Below are positions 49,913-61,892 of a DNA stretch of 64,000 nt, piece by piece; within the stretch, counting starts at the first letter, position 1; each line of letters starts with the position of its first letter. The translations under genes were made by a program, and so were the position numbers. Source of the stretch: Cycas panzhihuaensis. Lineage: Eukaryota; Cycadophyta. The stretch lies in NCBI GenBank assembly GCA_023213395.1, contig CM041465.1:168213741-168277740 (forward strand). The letters run 5' to 3'. Under the pieces are notes generated by a model. That model ran no database searches, was not told the origin of the DNA, and saw only the letters and a program-made list of their open reading frames with translations.

Positions 49913-51946
49913 TTGCTTCCTTCATATTCCCCACTTGCACTTGCAATGGAGCCATCACTTCCTTCTCCCCCACAATCCATGTGGTGAAGGAGATTGTGAA
50001 AGTGAATTTAGAAATATTTTCAAGTTATTATGATAGCATATTTTGTATTGTTTGCTTTTCCTTTCTCTTTTGCAGGTTTGGAAGCATAATACAAGGAGTT
50101 GTAAGGCCCAAGGATTCCAATCATTTGCTGGCCATTCATGCTATCTCATTCTTCTTTTTCTTTTCCCTTTTTTGTCCATTTAACAAGGGGAAATGTTGCC
50201 GAAAATTTTCTAGCATTTAGAAGAATGATTGTAAGGGGAGTTTTTACCCATTTTTTTTAAAGAATTTTGAGCCATTGAAAATATCTATCATTGTATGCTC
50301 TCACCTTGCCCATATTGGGATCCTGGTGATCAAAAAATGATGGAAATTTCATATGGTATCATGTGTTAATGAGATATTAGCAAGCTAAAATTTCTGTAGA
50401 AATATAATTTGATTACTAAACTTCACAGGTCTGCAAAATCTTCTACGGAGATCTAATTGAAGTTATTCCAACTGTCAAAGATGGGGCTCTGAGTCTACTT
50501 TCCAGTGCAAAAATCGACACCTAATTTGGATGTCGTATGAGGAAGTTATTGCTATTTTAGTGAACATCAGTTATTTTTAGTAAGAATTCTGGAAAAATAT
50601 AATTTCCTAACTTTGCAGGGCTGTCAAAAACTTTTCAGAACTCATTTGGACCTGATTCCACTTCCTAAAGATGAAGCTCCGAGTCTAGTTTGCAACACAA
50701 AAATTGGTACTCCATTTTGACATCATGGGAGAAAGTTATTACAGATTTAGTGAAGAGTACTTTTTTTTGTATTAAAAAAAAAATAAAAAATAAAAAAAAA
50801 AAGTGAAGAAAATTTCTTCCTTTTTATAAGGCTTAAAAGCCCATTGTAAAAGTGAGAAAAAAAAAACACCTAGATCAGAGCAATATCTGGTGTCCTCACT
50901 CACTTATTAGCATTGCATTTCAGCACTCTAAAATCACTCAAAGCAAGCACGCAAAGACACTTCAAGTAAGCACTCCAAAAGCACTCCAAGCAAGCATTAT
51001 TTTCAGTTAAATGTACGTTTGATGCAATTCGATAATCTTTTCACTCTTCCTAAAAGGAACGCACCATGTACGCTATTTTCTGCCATCTTGTACCTGTTCA
51101 TACACTCGCCAAGGTTGAGATACCTTGGTTGGCAGAATGCCATGCCATAAAGGAGGTGTGGGTTTCAAGTTGGGACTAGACTAAACCGGAATATTGGTGA
51201 GGTTTGGTTAGCCATACCATCGTGCCTCAATCAAGGATCATCCTAATAACCAACCGAAAAAACTAAAACTTTAAAACAAGATTAAAATATACCAATCCTA
51301 TATATGTCATAGCCATGGGTATGCACGTTCCACTCTTTAGAGGAGGTATATAGGCGCTCATTGGTGAACTGGTGAGGATTGGGAGTACAGGCTCCGTTGT
51401 GACTTGGATTTCATCACCAAGCACATCATGTGTATCGCGGTGAAGGCCAAATTAATTCTACTAGAAGCCTAGGCATCCCTTCAACAACCTCAACTACACG
51501 TTGGACACAAGTTAGAGGTTATTAGGTTGATTACACATCCTACATTCGAGTTTCAAGTTGTGTAAACCCAATGATGTCAACTTCTACATTAGCCTACAAT
51601 CTTGTATATTGATCACTTACTTATTTGTAAAAAGTGATCCATAGTGTAATCACAATCATAGTGCTTCTCATATTCCTGCTGCGTTAGGTTAATATTTTCC
51701 ATAAGTGTTAGTGGCCAATTTTTATCATAGTGCTTCTCATATTCCTGCTGCATCAGGTTAATATTTGTCATAAGTGTTGGTGACTTTTCTCTAAGTTGCT
51801 CCCTTCATCTTTGAGCAACCATTCTCACTTCTTCTTCCTTCTTCTACACTACTTCATTACATTTCCCATTTGTAAATAGTGATCGATCATTTATTACCAT
51901 CACTTTTATAGTCCCTTATTCATTTCTTCCCTTCTAAAAAGACACA
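49913..51946 (+). other. Long leader of the copia element with internal repeats
   Basis: About 2 kb with no conserved ORF. Two diverged direct repeats of about 190 bases lie near 50380-50570 and 50575-50765 (shared 'AAAATATAATTT', 'GATG..GCTC.GAGTCTA' and 'GAAAGTTATT' blocks). An A-rich tract spans about 50773-50801. A 69-bp tandem duplication lies at 51655-51723 and 51724-51792. Such repeats occur in leaders of other plant elements; the function is unknown. Confidence 0.65.
51655..51792. repeat. 69-bp tandem duplication in the copia leader
   Basis: Both units begin ATCATAGTGCTTCTCATATT and contain CCTGCTGC and AGGTTAATATTT. A handful of differences. Confidence 0.88.
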
Positions 51947-52889
51947 ATGTCTTCACAGTTCAAACAAAATGTGAACTGCATTCTAAAAGGGAAAGAAAAT
52001 TGGGACATGTAGTTCACTGGTGTTAGAAATGCTACAAAGTATGAAGGTCTATGGAGAGATCACTTACAACCTACACCACAATGTTACGCTGACTACAATC
52101 AAGCTTCAAATAGGAGGTGCTCCAATGCTCCCATCAAGCTATAGCTAAGCGGCAATGGGAACTTGATGATGATAAAATCCGATGCGGGATACTGCTTGTC
52201 ACTGATTATTCCCTGCATAATCTCATTGATGAAGCTGTACATGATACATCATGGAAAGTTCTTGAAGTTCTTAAGAAAAACTTTGACACTAAATCAGACT
52301 TAGAATTTGTTCACTTAGTGCTGAAGATGAACAAATTGAAAATGCAAAAAGGACATGCAAGTGAGACAATCAATCTCCTTCGTCCAATCAAGCAAGCCAA
52401 TGATAAAGATTTTAAAACTCAATGCATTACATGGGCTTTCTTGATTCAGTCATGTCTCCATATCCCAGATTATAAAAATCTATTAGGGAGTCTTCAATCC
52501 AGTGGAACTTTGAAGACCCTAAACTTTGAGGATCTTACTGATAAGTTCATTGAATTTGATAAGACCTTTGATACCAATTTTTCCACTACATCGATCCAAT
52601 TGATCTTTGCTTTTGAAGTGGAAGAAGATCTTTGTTACACCAAAAATCAAGGTCAATACTCTCGTAGAGGTGGTAATTCCGTGGAAGAGGAAGAGGTAGA
52701 CAACAAGGACAACGTCCTCTTAGTCAACAGCTCCTCAATTCCAACAAAAATAGTCTCAAGGCCAAGGCCAAAATAATCAACCCGGACCTAGATCCGATGT
52801 CGAGACAATCCACCAACCCAATACTTGGTGGAAATCAAACAATCGTGTGCCAAAGGTGTAATAGAAGAGGACATTATGCCAAAATTACA
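51947..52889 (+). pseudogene. gag: gag of the copia element
   Basis: Starts MSSQFKQNVNCILKG at 51947. A TAG follows after about 20 codons, and a frameshift near 52115 moves the frame to the open stretch 52117-52776. That stretch has the UBN2-type gag pattern (TSWKVLEVLKKNFDTKS, LKMNKLKMQKG, IFAFEVEEDLCY). The zinc knuckle at 52848-52889 reads CQRCNRRGHYAKIT: the last Cys of C-X2-C-X4-H-X4-C is Thr, so the knuckle is lost. Confidence 0.88.
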
Positions 52890-53084
52890 AACCGACACCA
52901 ACAAACTACCAAGTTATCAACGGTACCATGGTGCACATAATGTTGATAATACTTCTTTGAAGATGCTTTTGGTGGAACGCAATTTGCTCATGCACACCTT
53001 CAAAGAATTGGGACCACTTCATCAAATGTTATTGATAGATCCACTAAGTATATTGAGGCTCATTGTGGCTTTGCTTATTCACTT

Positions 53085-53420
53085 TTGCCTTCACCACTTG
53101 GAGTTGCAAATAGTGCTACCTCAAATACTTCATCGTGGATCATGGATACTGGAGCAACACAACACATGACTTGTCATCGCGAGTTCTTTCAAGATTTTGA
53201 CTCTGAAGTTCGTGGTGTTATACACATGGCTGACAAATCATCTCACCGAGAAGGACTTGGAACTATTTGCCTGAAACTCCCAGGCCTTCCAGATTTTACA
53301 CTTGTTGATGTTTATATATTCCTGCTCTGAAGTAGAATCTGCTCTCCTCCCACCCTTGTCTCTCATGGATTTGATCCGAGTGTAATCGCAAACAATCAAA
53401 CTCTCTGTGTCATTCACCCT
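53085..53420 (+). pseudogene. pol: Protease of the copia element
   Basis: SSWIMDTGATQHMTC carries the aspartic protease active site, Asp at 53145. A one-base loss near 53310 and an in-frame TAG near 53333 break the C-terminal part (YIPALK-stop-NLLS). Confidence 0.85.
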
Positions 53421-53549
53421 CCTTCAAATCTTTGTGGTTATGACCCAATTCTTGATGGTAAACTTTTTCGTCTAACTGGCTCACCATCCTCTGAAGCCCA
53501 CTATGTTGATGATGAATTTATTTTTACCACAACCCTGACTCCTCAAAAG

Positions 53550-54496
53550 TTGTCCCAAGCAGCTCTATGGCATGCTCATATGGGCCATATCAAAATTGAT
53601 CTCTTAAGAGAACTACAAGACACTCTTCCTGGTTTGCCTAAGTTCCCCTCTAAGCCCTTTAAATGTGAAGCATGTATTATTGCTAAATCTCAAAGACAAC
53701 CCTTTCCTAGTAGTCAGTGGAAATCTAGCCAACCTTTGCAGCTTGTACACTCAGATATATGCGATCCTATGCCCATCCCTTCTATTAAATGCAGTGGTAC
53801 TATATTACTTTCATTGATGATTTTACCAAGAAAGTATGGGTTGCTTTTCTTGCAAAGAAAGATGAAGCTTTTTCTATGTTTTAAGCTTTCAAGGCTCGCA
53901 TGGAAAATGAATCTGGATTCAAAATCAAAATACTCAGGACTGACAATGGTGGTGAGTACACATCCAATGAGTTTGAATCGTACCTACGTCAACATGGAAT
54001 CAAACATCAGACCACATTGCGGTACACCCCAAAGAAATAGAGTTCTTGAAAGCACATGAACAGGACCATCATGAATATGGCTTGTGCTATCTTTGGTATA
54101 TAAGAATGTCCCTATCTATCTTTGGGCCGAGGCTATACGGGCTCGTGTATTGCATCAACACTATTAGTCCCTCCAAGCTCGGCCCCTCTCCACATGAAAT
54201 GTGGTATAGACAAACCCCCTCTATCTCCCACTTCAGAATTTTTGGCTCTACTTGTTATGCTCATATTTTGCAGGAACATAGAAATAAGCTCTAAGATAGA
54301 GCCATCAAAGGCATCTTTGTCGGATACCCTATGGACAAAAAGGGATACAAGGTTTTATACCTTCAGCGCAAAATCATCATCACTAGAGATGTTATCTTTG
54401 CAGAGATCAAGATCAATTACTCGAGACTTGACTCCAAGACGCCTTCATACCGATTTAATGATGCTACCGAATTTGATGTCCAGTTCCAAAATTTAG
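53550..54496 (+). pseudogene. pol: Integrase of the copia element
   Basis: The GAG-pre-integrase zinc module LWHAHMGH...CEACIIAK (53565-53690) is intact. Catalytic Asp at 53754 (LVHSDICD), Asp at 53942 (RTDNGGEY) and Glu at about 54048 (NRVLEST) all remain, but in different frames. Frameshifts near 53795 and 54045 and stops near 53882 break the core. The C-terminal part includes SPHEMWY and HFRIFGSTCYAHI. Confidence 0.88.
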
Positions 54497-55888
54497 GGAG
54501 ATCTTTGAGCAGTTGCTTAAAATCTTGGAGTCTGACAATAGAGCCTCGGACGATACAAGTTGTGACTCCAATCCAATGTGTACACATCCGGACCATCATT
54601 TGTGAGCACCAAGTTGACAAAGGCAAAGCCATATGAAGGATCATCTTCTCCAACATCTATGGTGGCCCATCTTCTCCAAAGATCATCAACTTCCTCCGTG
54701 CCAAATATTTCACATGATCCTTTTCAGGATCAAAACGAAGATCAAGAGGTTGTGGAAATGAAAACCTCATTCCCAACTCGAGGTTTCGTGAAGCCTACCG
54801 ACTACATAAGGACATACGACCGGATGAGGTAGGCAAAGCGGCACTACAACTCCCCATACACCAACCATCCATCAATCACTTTCCCTTCACCTTCAACCAC
54901 CACAACTCCATCTTCCTCTTAATCAACACCCCCTAACCTACCAAGAAGTCAGTAAAGCATGCAACTTGGAGAAATGCCATGAGCGAAGAGTATCAATCTC
55001 TTATTAAGAATGGTACATGGGAGCTTGTTGATCTACCACTTGGAAGAAAGGTAGTTCAAAATAAATGGGTGTTCAAAAACAAGTATAGATCAGATGGCAC
55101 CCTAGAAAAACACAAGGCGAGGTTGGTAGCAAAAGGATTCACGCAAAGGGAAGGTATTGACTACATGAAATCTTTGCTCCTACAACCAAGTGGCCTACAA
55201 TCGAACTCTTATAGCCTTGGTGCTCAACGAGGTTGGAAAATCCACCAACTTGATGTTAAGACCGCATTTCTCAATGGGGACCTTAAAGAAGAAATTTACA
55301 TGGCTCAGCCAGAAGGATATGAGATTGACGGTCATGAGCATAAAGTTTGTAGGCTCAAAAAGTCCTTGTATGGCCTAAAGCAAGCCCCTCGTGCTTGGTT
55401 TACGAATGAGGCAACTTAGATATGAGGTATGTGACTATCAAGATATTGATGCAACATTATTCATCAAGCGCCAAAATGATAAAGTCACTTACCTCTTAAT
55501 CTTTGTGGATGACATGCTCATAACGGGGAATAGTGAACAGGTAATCAGCCAGCTGAAGAAGGACCTTGCTAAAACTTTTGAATTGTCTGACCTCGGGTTG
55601 ATGAAATATTGCTTGGGAATTGAAGTAACTCAAAAGGATGGCAAAATCTTTCTCTCCCAAGAAAAATATATCAACGATCTTCTGACAAAGTTTCAGTTGG
55701 AAGGTGCTCGACCAGTGGATACACCTATGGAGCCTAATATTAAGCTCTCAGTTGATGGTGACAATAGGGAGGTAGACGCAACACTCTACAGGCAACTTGT
55801 AGGTAGTCTCATCTATACTACCAACACAAGGCCAGATATTGCACACTCTGTCGGCATTCTTATAAGATTCATGATAAATCCTAAGTAG
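54497..55888 (+). pseudogene. pol: Reverse transcriptase of the copia element
   Basis: Copia-type RT (RVT_2). VVQNKWVFKNKYRSDGT and HKARLVAKGFTQREGIDY (55045-55165), QLDVKTAFLNGDLKEEIYM (55245-55310) and YGLKQAPRAW (55365-55400) are visible. After a frameshift near 55400 come LLIFVDDMLITG, with the catalytic VDD at 55505-55513, and YRQLVGSLIYTTNTRPDIA. A second indel pair near 55165-55205 scrambles the region between GIDY and QRGWKIHQ. Confidence 0.93.
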
Positions 55889-56444
55889 AATCATTGGCAA
55901 GCTGCAATACGAGTGTTGAGGTACCTAAAGACGACTAGCAAATATGGTCTGTTATATGAACCCAATGCAGAATTTAAACTTTATGCATACGGACTCGAGA
56001 CTTTCTTGGAGATAAAGACAGGAAGATCTACGTGCAGTGCGTAACATTTCTTGGAACAACACCAATATCATGGAGATCCGTATCAAGAAGATAGTTGCAG
56101 ACTGATCTTGAAGTTGAGTACATCACGCTTACGAGACAAGCAAGGACGTGATATGGCTTAGAAAATTGTTGAATACATTAAATGCCACCCAAACAAGTTC
56201 TACTAGCTTACATATAGATAATCAATCTACAATCCGGATGGCTAAAATCCACGTATTTCATGATCGTACTAAACATATAAGTACAAAAGTCCACAGGATT
56301 AGAGAACTAGTTCATAATGGCACAATTCAATTGGAGTCTTGCCCCACAGGATCAAGTGGCCGATATCTTCACCAAACCACCAAGAGGGTGAAGTTTGAAC
56401 AGTTTCGAAAGAAACTCGGCCTTAGGGCCTCCATCTCTGACTGA
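55889..56444 (+). pseudogene. pol: RNase H of the copia element
   Basis: Broken in several frames. HWQAAIRVLRYLKTTSKYGLLY follows RT; the Asp block is damaged near 55985. The last open part (56148-56444) holds LHIDNQSTIRMAK and FHDRTKHISTKVHRIRELV, typical of the C-terminal half, and ends with the FTKP-like HQTTK motif. Confidence 0.85.
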
Positions 56445-56857
56445 TTGAAGGAGATGACAATAGGACCATCATACTGCCTTCTTCGTGAAAACCCTTGTGG
56501 CGCGGAAGGACAAGAGTAAGTCTCGCTCTATCCCATTCATGAAAACCCCATGTGGTAGCGAAAGGATAAGGGTTGTATCATTTTGGAAAATCGTAACTGT
56601 GAAAATCACGAAGGGCATGGGGATGACCAAATGGTATATGGAGACTCAGAGATTTCAGCTACAAAATTTATTGTCTTGATTGGCTATCGGCTACATTTAA
56701 AGAGCCGCTGAGCCAAAGTTAGTAGATTAGAAAATTTGTGGGTTTTCTTCCCCATGAGGGTTTCCCACAAAAGTATCATACTAGTTTGCTTTGTAAGAGG
56801 CTCAAATGAAGACCTCATAGGAAAGAATAAAATAGAATGAAATGACCTTCTACCATT
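56445..56857. other. 3' noncoding region of the copia element
   Basis: About 410 bases between the RNase H end and the polypurine tract. No conserved protein seen; a short ORF at 56485-56679 looks incidental. Confidence 0.6.
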
Positions 56858-56867
56858 AAGGGGGAGA
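56858..56867 (+). other. Polypurine tract of the copia element
   Basis: AAGGGGGAGA one base before the 3' LTR start. Confidence 0.85.
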
Positions 56868-56868
56868 T

Positions 56869-57165
56869 TGAAAAGAGTTAATGACATAAGGTTATTACAT
56901 TAGTTGATTATTTCGAAAAAGGGTCTTAAGTGAACTTTAAATTAGATCACTTAAGTGAAATGCACTTTCATGTGCATTATGTGTAATTTCATTTCACCTA
57001 ACTCAAATGCTCCCTCTCTCAATATAAAAGTAAAGCTCAATGGAGGAGATTCATTCTTACCTCCCCATTTTGTGAGAGCTACTTTCTTTCTCTCAAGTCT
57101 CTCTTGCTCCCATGTTTGCCTTTGTGTTTAGTGCATGGAGATGAAGGATAGATCCACTCTTTTCA
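56869..57165 (+). repeat. 3' LTR of the copia element
   Basis: 297 bases, TGAAAAGAG to CTCTTTTCA. The second half is identical to the 5' LTR in my reading; differences cluster in the first 120 bases. Confidence 0.95.
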
Positions 57166-57170
57166 AAATG

Positions 57171-58480
57171 ATGGACCTATTATGAGGAGAAAAGGACTCA
57201 ATATGCTCATCATCTTCAGAGGATGATGAGGGTTGAGGGGCTTCTAGAGTAGAATGCTTATAAGTGGGTTGGGGGTCCACGTACATTAGTAGGTTGATAG
57301 TACATGGCCATAGGGATGAAGTAGAGGAAAGCCTAACCATGATGGTTGGGGGATGGTGACTCGACCCCACACAACTTTTATGTCAAAATTTGGGACAAAC
57401 TGTAAGATGAGAGGGGGTGCCCCCTTCACATGTTAAGAAGGGAGACTTAATAAGGTGATTCTTCATAATCATCATCAGACTTATGGTCGCCCAATATGGA
57501 TAGATACCCATAGCTCCCTACATTGATGGGGGCGAAATAGACTAAACTTAGTTGTACGAGGTGCATCCTCCCCTTCTTGTGAGCCTTCTATATTAAAGGA
57601 ATTAGTTATCAACATGTCAAATGGATCCCCAACCTTATCAGATGCCCCAAAGATTGCTTGGTATGGTTGATGAGATGATTGATTAAGAGGGGGTTCGCAG
57701 GTAATAATCTTTATTTTTCCTCCATGGGCAAACTTAAGTTGTCCCCACCTAGAAGAATAAATGACCTCCATTTGGTCAAGCCATGGGTGACCTAACAAGA
57801 GGTTGTAGTCCATGTCAATATCAAGGATTATAATGTTGGTTTGTACCATTTTATCTTCCAAGGTAAGTAAGAGCATTATCATTCCCATGGGTGTCTTCTT
57901 GCTACTATTGTCATCTTAGAACCTCCATAAGACTGGTTCGAGGGATCCTATACCTAGCTCCTCTACCATGTGTATGGGCATGGCATTCATTGAAGAGCCA
58001 TTGTCTACAACGGTCCTCTTTAACATGAACTCAGGAGTGTTAATAGTAATAGTGAAAGGGTAGTGCCAATGGCACTACCTCTTGCTAACAAAAGGAAGCT
58101 TCCTTAAGTCAAAAGAGATAGTGGGAAGACCTCAAGAGGTCATGCCCATAGAATAGATAGGGATATACTTTTAACCAAGGGCCTTTAGAAGAAGATCCTA
58201 TTAGTCTAGGAAGCTTTGTAAGACATCCATCATAGACATGCCTGCAGACACGATGTGAAGCTCTTCAATGATGGAGAAGGCCTTCCCCTTCTTAGTGAGT
58301 TGAGTAAGTGCTCTTCAGAAACCATAATGCTCAAGGCAGACAGGAATAGTCTTTGAGACCATAGGGATCTCCATAGATAAGTGGTCTATGGGAGGGATCT
58401 GTTACAAGGTGGAGGCTTCTCCAGCCTCCTTCACAACTTGAGAACATGTGACAGGGTACACTTGAGTTATTTCAAGCATT
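57171..58480 (-). pseudogene. pol: Protease region of element 4
   Basis: Minus-strand text has VVDNGSSMNAMPIHM near 58015-57970, with the canonical Gly kept, and DIDMDYNLLLGHPWLDQMEV at 57820-57765. Open piece 57888-57481. The linker to RT is interrupted at 57170 by the copia element. Confidence 0.83.
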
Positions 58481-60145
58481 TGGATCACTCTCTTTCCTTT
58501 GTTCTTAGGTTAAGAGGATGACGAGAATTGAGATCTTGGGCTCAACGGAGGGGATAGATCCCTTGGGCCCTTCCCCTTTAGTTACTTAGAGGAAGGAGCA
58601 TGGGAGTACCTTTTGTTTCTTTCCCTCCTATTTGGGCTAATTGGTATTATTTACTATGTTTTGAAAAAGGATGCTAGTGAACGGGCTACTCTAGATTGGG
58701 CTTAAAGGCCCTTCTAAGGGAGAAATCATGGCATGGCACAAGCTTAGGGTGTTGCAACTAACACTATGAATCCCCATACAAGCATTCCCCATGTACAAAA
58801 CACCACTTCTTTTTAGGAGGAAATCTTGCTTTCCTCCCTTGAAAAGTTTGAGTGCTCCCACCTTTAGGTGGCAAAGTTTGGGATGTTTGGTACATGGGTC
58901 AGTGTAATTTTGAAGAAGTTTGGATGGGTTGGAGCTTCAAATCCCTAACTATCCATTCAAAAGAATGCATGGTGGAGGTAAGAGGGTCCAAGGTCCTAAC
59001 AATTATACCAATAATAGGCCTCAAAAATTGTTGTTGACCTTTTTGGTCACGTGATGGATGGGCTGCCTCACGACATTGTGATTACCTTTGGAGATTCTTA
59101 AGATTGGCTTGGATCTTAATAGCCTCCAATGCCAAACATTTATCTATGGTAGAATCACACATTATTGCCCTCATCTTAAGGACTTCCACATGCATCTTGG
59201 GTTGCAAGGCATTAATAAATATATCCCTCTTTAACTTTTCATGCAAAGTTGCCTTGGAAGAGTGGAGGAGGTCATGGAATTGCCTCACAAAGCCACAATT
59301 AAGCTCCTCATGACCTTGTTTAAGTGATAAGAGGGCTTTGACCCACTTTTAAAGGGTTGAGTCACATCAAAGTAATTGATAAATTCATTAACTAGCTATT
59401 GAAAAGTATAAATGGAGTGGGCAGGGAGATGATAGAACCATTTGAGGGTGTCTCCCTAGAGGGATTGAGGAAAAAGCTTTATCAAAATGTGATCATAAGC
59501 CCGATAATCTATGCATGCCATTAAAAATACACTAACATGCTCCATTAGGCCATGAGAAGAGGCACCATCAAACTTGAGAACCTCTAGAGGTGGTAATTTA
59601 GTCCTTAGCACCTCGATGGATAAACGAGTTGACCAATAGTCAATAAAGGGATGGGTATATGGTTAGGCTAATGGGTCAACATGGGAATGGGAAAATGTTA
59701 AATATGAATGCCCACCTCCTATATGTGGTAAGTAAGAGATGGCATCATAAGGATAGTGCCCTTGTTGGTAATGGTTGTTAGGGGTAGGAGAGAAGGATAT
59801 CCCTCTTAATAGACATGAGCAAGTACCCCCCACATGAAAATCATCAAATAAGGAGGTAAGCAAGAGGGTCTTGTTGCACCTCAAGGATAAGACGCATGGG
59901 GTTATAAAGGTCGAGGATACCCTCTTATAGGAGTAGATAAGAAAACATGCCAGGAAGTGCCTACATGAGGCATAGAATAAGGTTGATAGGATGTAGGATA
60001 GGGAAGGCATATGGACCCCCAAGGGGTGGGGCAACACCATAAGGATGAAGGGGATCAACCCCATATGTGGGAAGGGGATTTGATCCCTCATGCCCCTAGG
60101 TTTGAGATGTGAATCCTAGAGGGATGAAAAGTGAAGGGTTCTATT
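58481..60145 (-). pseudogene. gag: gag of element 4, 5' truncated
   Basis: Capsid core pieces: FHDLLHSSKATLHEKLKRD near 59275-59220 and the PKFDG region (decayed) near 59580-59560. The knuckle near 58810-58770 reads KKWCFVHGECLYGD, with the third ligand His replaced by Tyr. The N-terminal part stops at about 60145, equivalent to mid-gag of element 1 (about 6470), where AT-rich sequence begins. Confidence 0.75.
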
Positions 60146-61892
60146 TCAGCAAAACCTAGCCTCTCATTCACCCTTATTATATTTGGCATATTTCTTACAT
60201 GGTTTCATGGAAAAATAGATGATGAGTTTTATTTCATTGTATTAGGCCAAGTTTTGATGAAGTAATGTATTATTTTTATTGATGATGTATGATGAATGAT
60301 TATTTTTTTATAATTACATTATTACGTACCGATGATTGATACCTATAGTACTAAATTCTCTCTTTCATAATCATTTTAATCCATTTCCTCTTTTTAGAAC
60401 CTCTCTCATTTTGTATTTTTATACTTTTGTCTTGATTTTACCTTTATTTTATCTTTTCAATCAATTTTAGGCTTGTGTTTATCATTTTCATCATGTTTGG
60501 GCATCGTTTTCTCATTAATAAAGTTATTTATCTTTAAATTTATTGTTAAAAATCAATTTTTTGACTTTTAATGAGCCTCTTTTGACCTTCTAACTTATCA
60601 TGTTTTTGGTCTTGCCAAAATCATGATCGATTATATTTTTAATGTAAAGTAACATTTTTGGTTGATCCAAAAATACAATTGATCATGTTTTTGACTATCA
60701 TGTATGTAAAATTTATCCAACATGCTATAATTTTATATGTCATCCCCTAGAATTAAAGTAAACTTACCCTTTGTATTCCTAGAAGTAACCCTAACTAAAT
60801 TATTATCTACTATTTGATTTTTAAGAGTCAAGAGAAAGAGATTTGGACTCTTTTTTTTAGATTTTTAGAGACTTTTTGAAGATTTTTGTTGTTGTGACTT
60901 AAAAGACTTTTTTTTTTAGATGCTAATGGGTGAAATCAAGAGGAGATTTTGATGCTTTGGGTTGCTATTTCATTGATGGTTAAATTTTGATAGTTGATTC
61001 TTCAAGTTTCTTGACTTTCTCAAGGTTTCCATCCTTAAAACTCCTTTGTTCTTAGTAAGATCTTTTGTATTTAGAATTATGATAATTTTGCTACTTATTG
61101 GACATTGTTTATACTCAAAATTTTCCCATTCTTTCTACTAGCATTTATGGTGATTTTATGCTCATTTTTTCCTTGCAAATTTGGCTAAAAGGTCAGCTCT
61201 TTTTATGACAAAAGGAGAGAGGACTAATGTAAAGAATGTTCATCTCCTCACTTACAAAAGAACTTCTCTTCTCCATTCTTCGATAGCTATCTAAATTCCA
61301 AGTGGTTCGCCATCCTTTTGGCTTAGTTATGGCTATAGTTTAGCCTATGGTGCTTATTTCTTTTCCTCCCTTATCAATTTTAAAGTAAGGAATTAGAGTG
61401 ATTTGATAAAATGATAGAAAGGAATCTATTTCGAGGTAGAAATTTTTAAATAGGAAAGAAACCTTGGGATTGCTATTATTTGATTTCACTCTTTGGTTTA
61501 CTCTTTTTCTTAAAAAGGAAATCTAAATTTGCAAATAAAATTTTCTTGGTTTAAATTAGATCATAAGAGGTTCAAGGATCCTTTTAGAGTCTAATACACT
61601 CTAATTGTGATAGAACGTCTTTGCATTTTTGCTTGTTGCTTGTATATGAGGTTCATAGCTTGAATATAATTGGTTGCATGCATTGTTTATGATCTAAAAA
61701 TAATTCATAACTGTAGTAGTTAATCTTTAAAAATGTCTCTTTTCATTGTAGAAGCATTTCCCAAAAGAAAAATAGCATGTAATTAGAATGAAAAACCTCA
61801 TATTAATATTGCATGTTATTTGAGTTTTTGGAAATTTGCATGAATAGTTGTAAGTGAAGTTAGTTGTATTTCATAATAATTTTTCTTTTTTA
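60146..61892. other. AT-rich block of unknown origin
   Basis: About 1.75 kb that is clearly more AT-rich than its neighbours. It matches nothing else in the window and has no long ORF. It sits between a minus-strand gag (element 4) and a plus-strand gag (element 6). No terminal inverted repeats or TG..CA ends were found by eye. It could be a non-autonomous element, a piece of intergenic DNA or an LTR of another family. Confidence 0.5.

Larger units (their letters stand above)
49601..57165 (+). mobile_element. Ty1-copia LTR retrotransposon
   Basis: 7,565 bases between AAATG duplications. Structure: LTR (298), PBS, long leader of about 2 kb, gag, protease, integrase, RT, RNase H, polypurine tract, LTR (297). 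The order protease-integrase-RT is diagnostic for copia. The LTR inverted ends are TGAAAAG and CTTTTCA. The LTRs differ by five substitutions and one or two indels by my count, so this is the youngest insertion in the window. Coding parts hold numerous frameshifts and stops. Confidence 0.96.

Noticed and set aside
49601-57165. Copia element already defective when it inserted
   Set aside because: LTR divergence near 2% predicts several stops and indels over about 4.7 kb of coding sequence, so the damage seen may be post-insertional. The evidence is not decisive.
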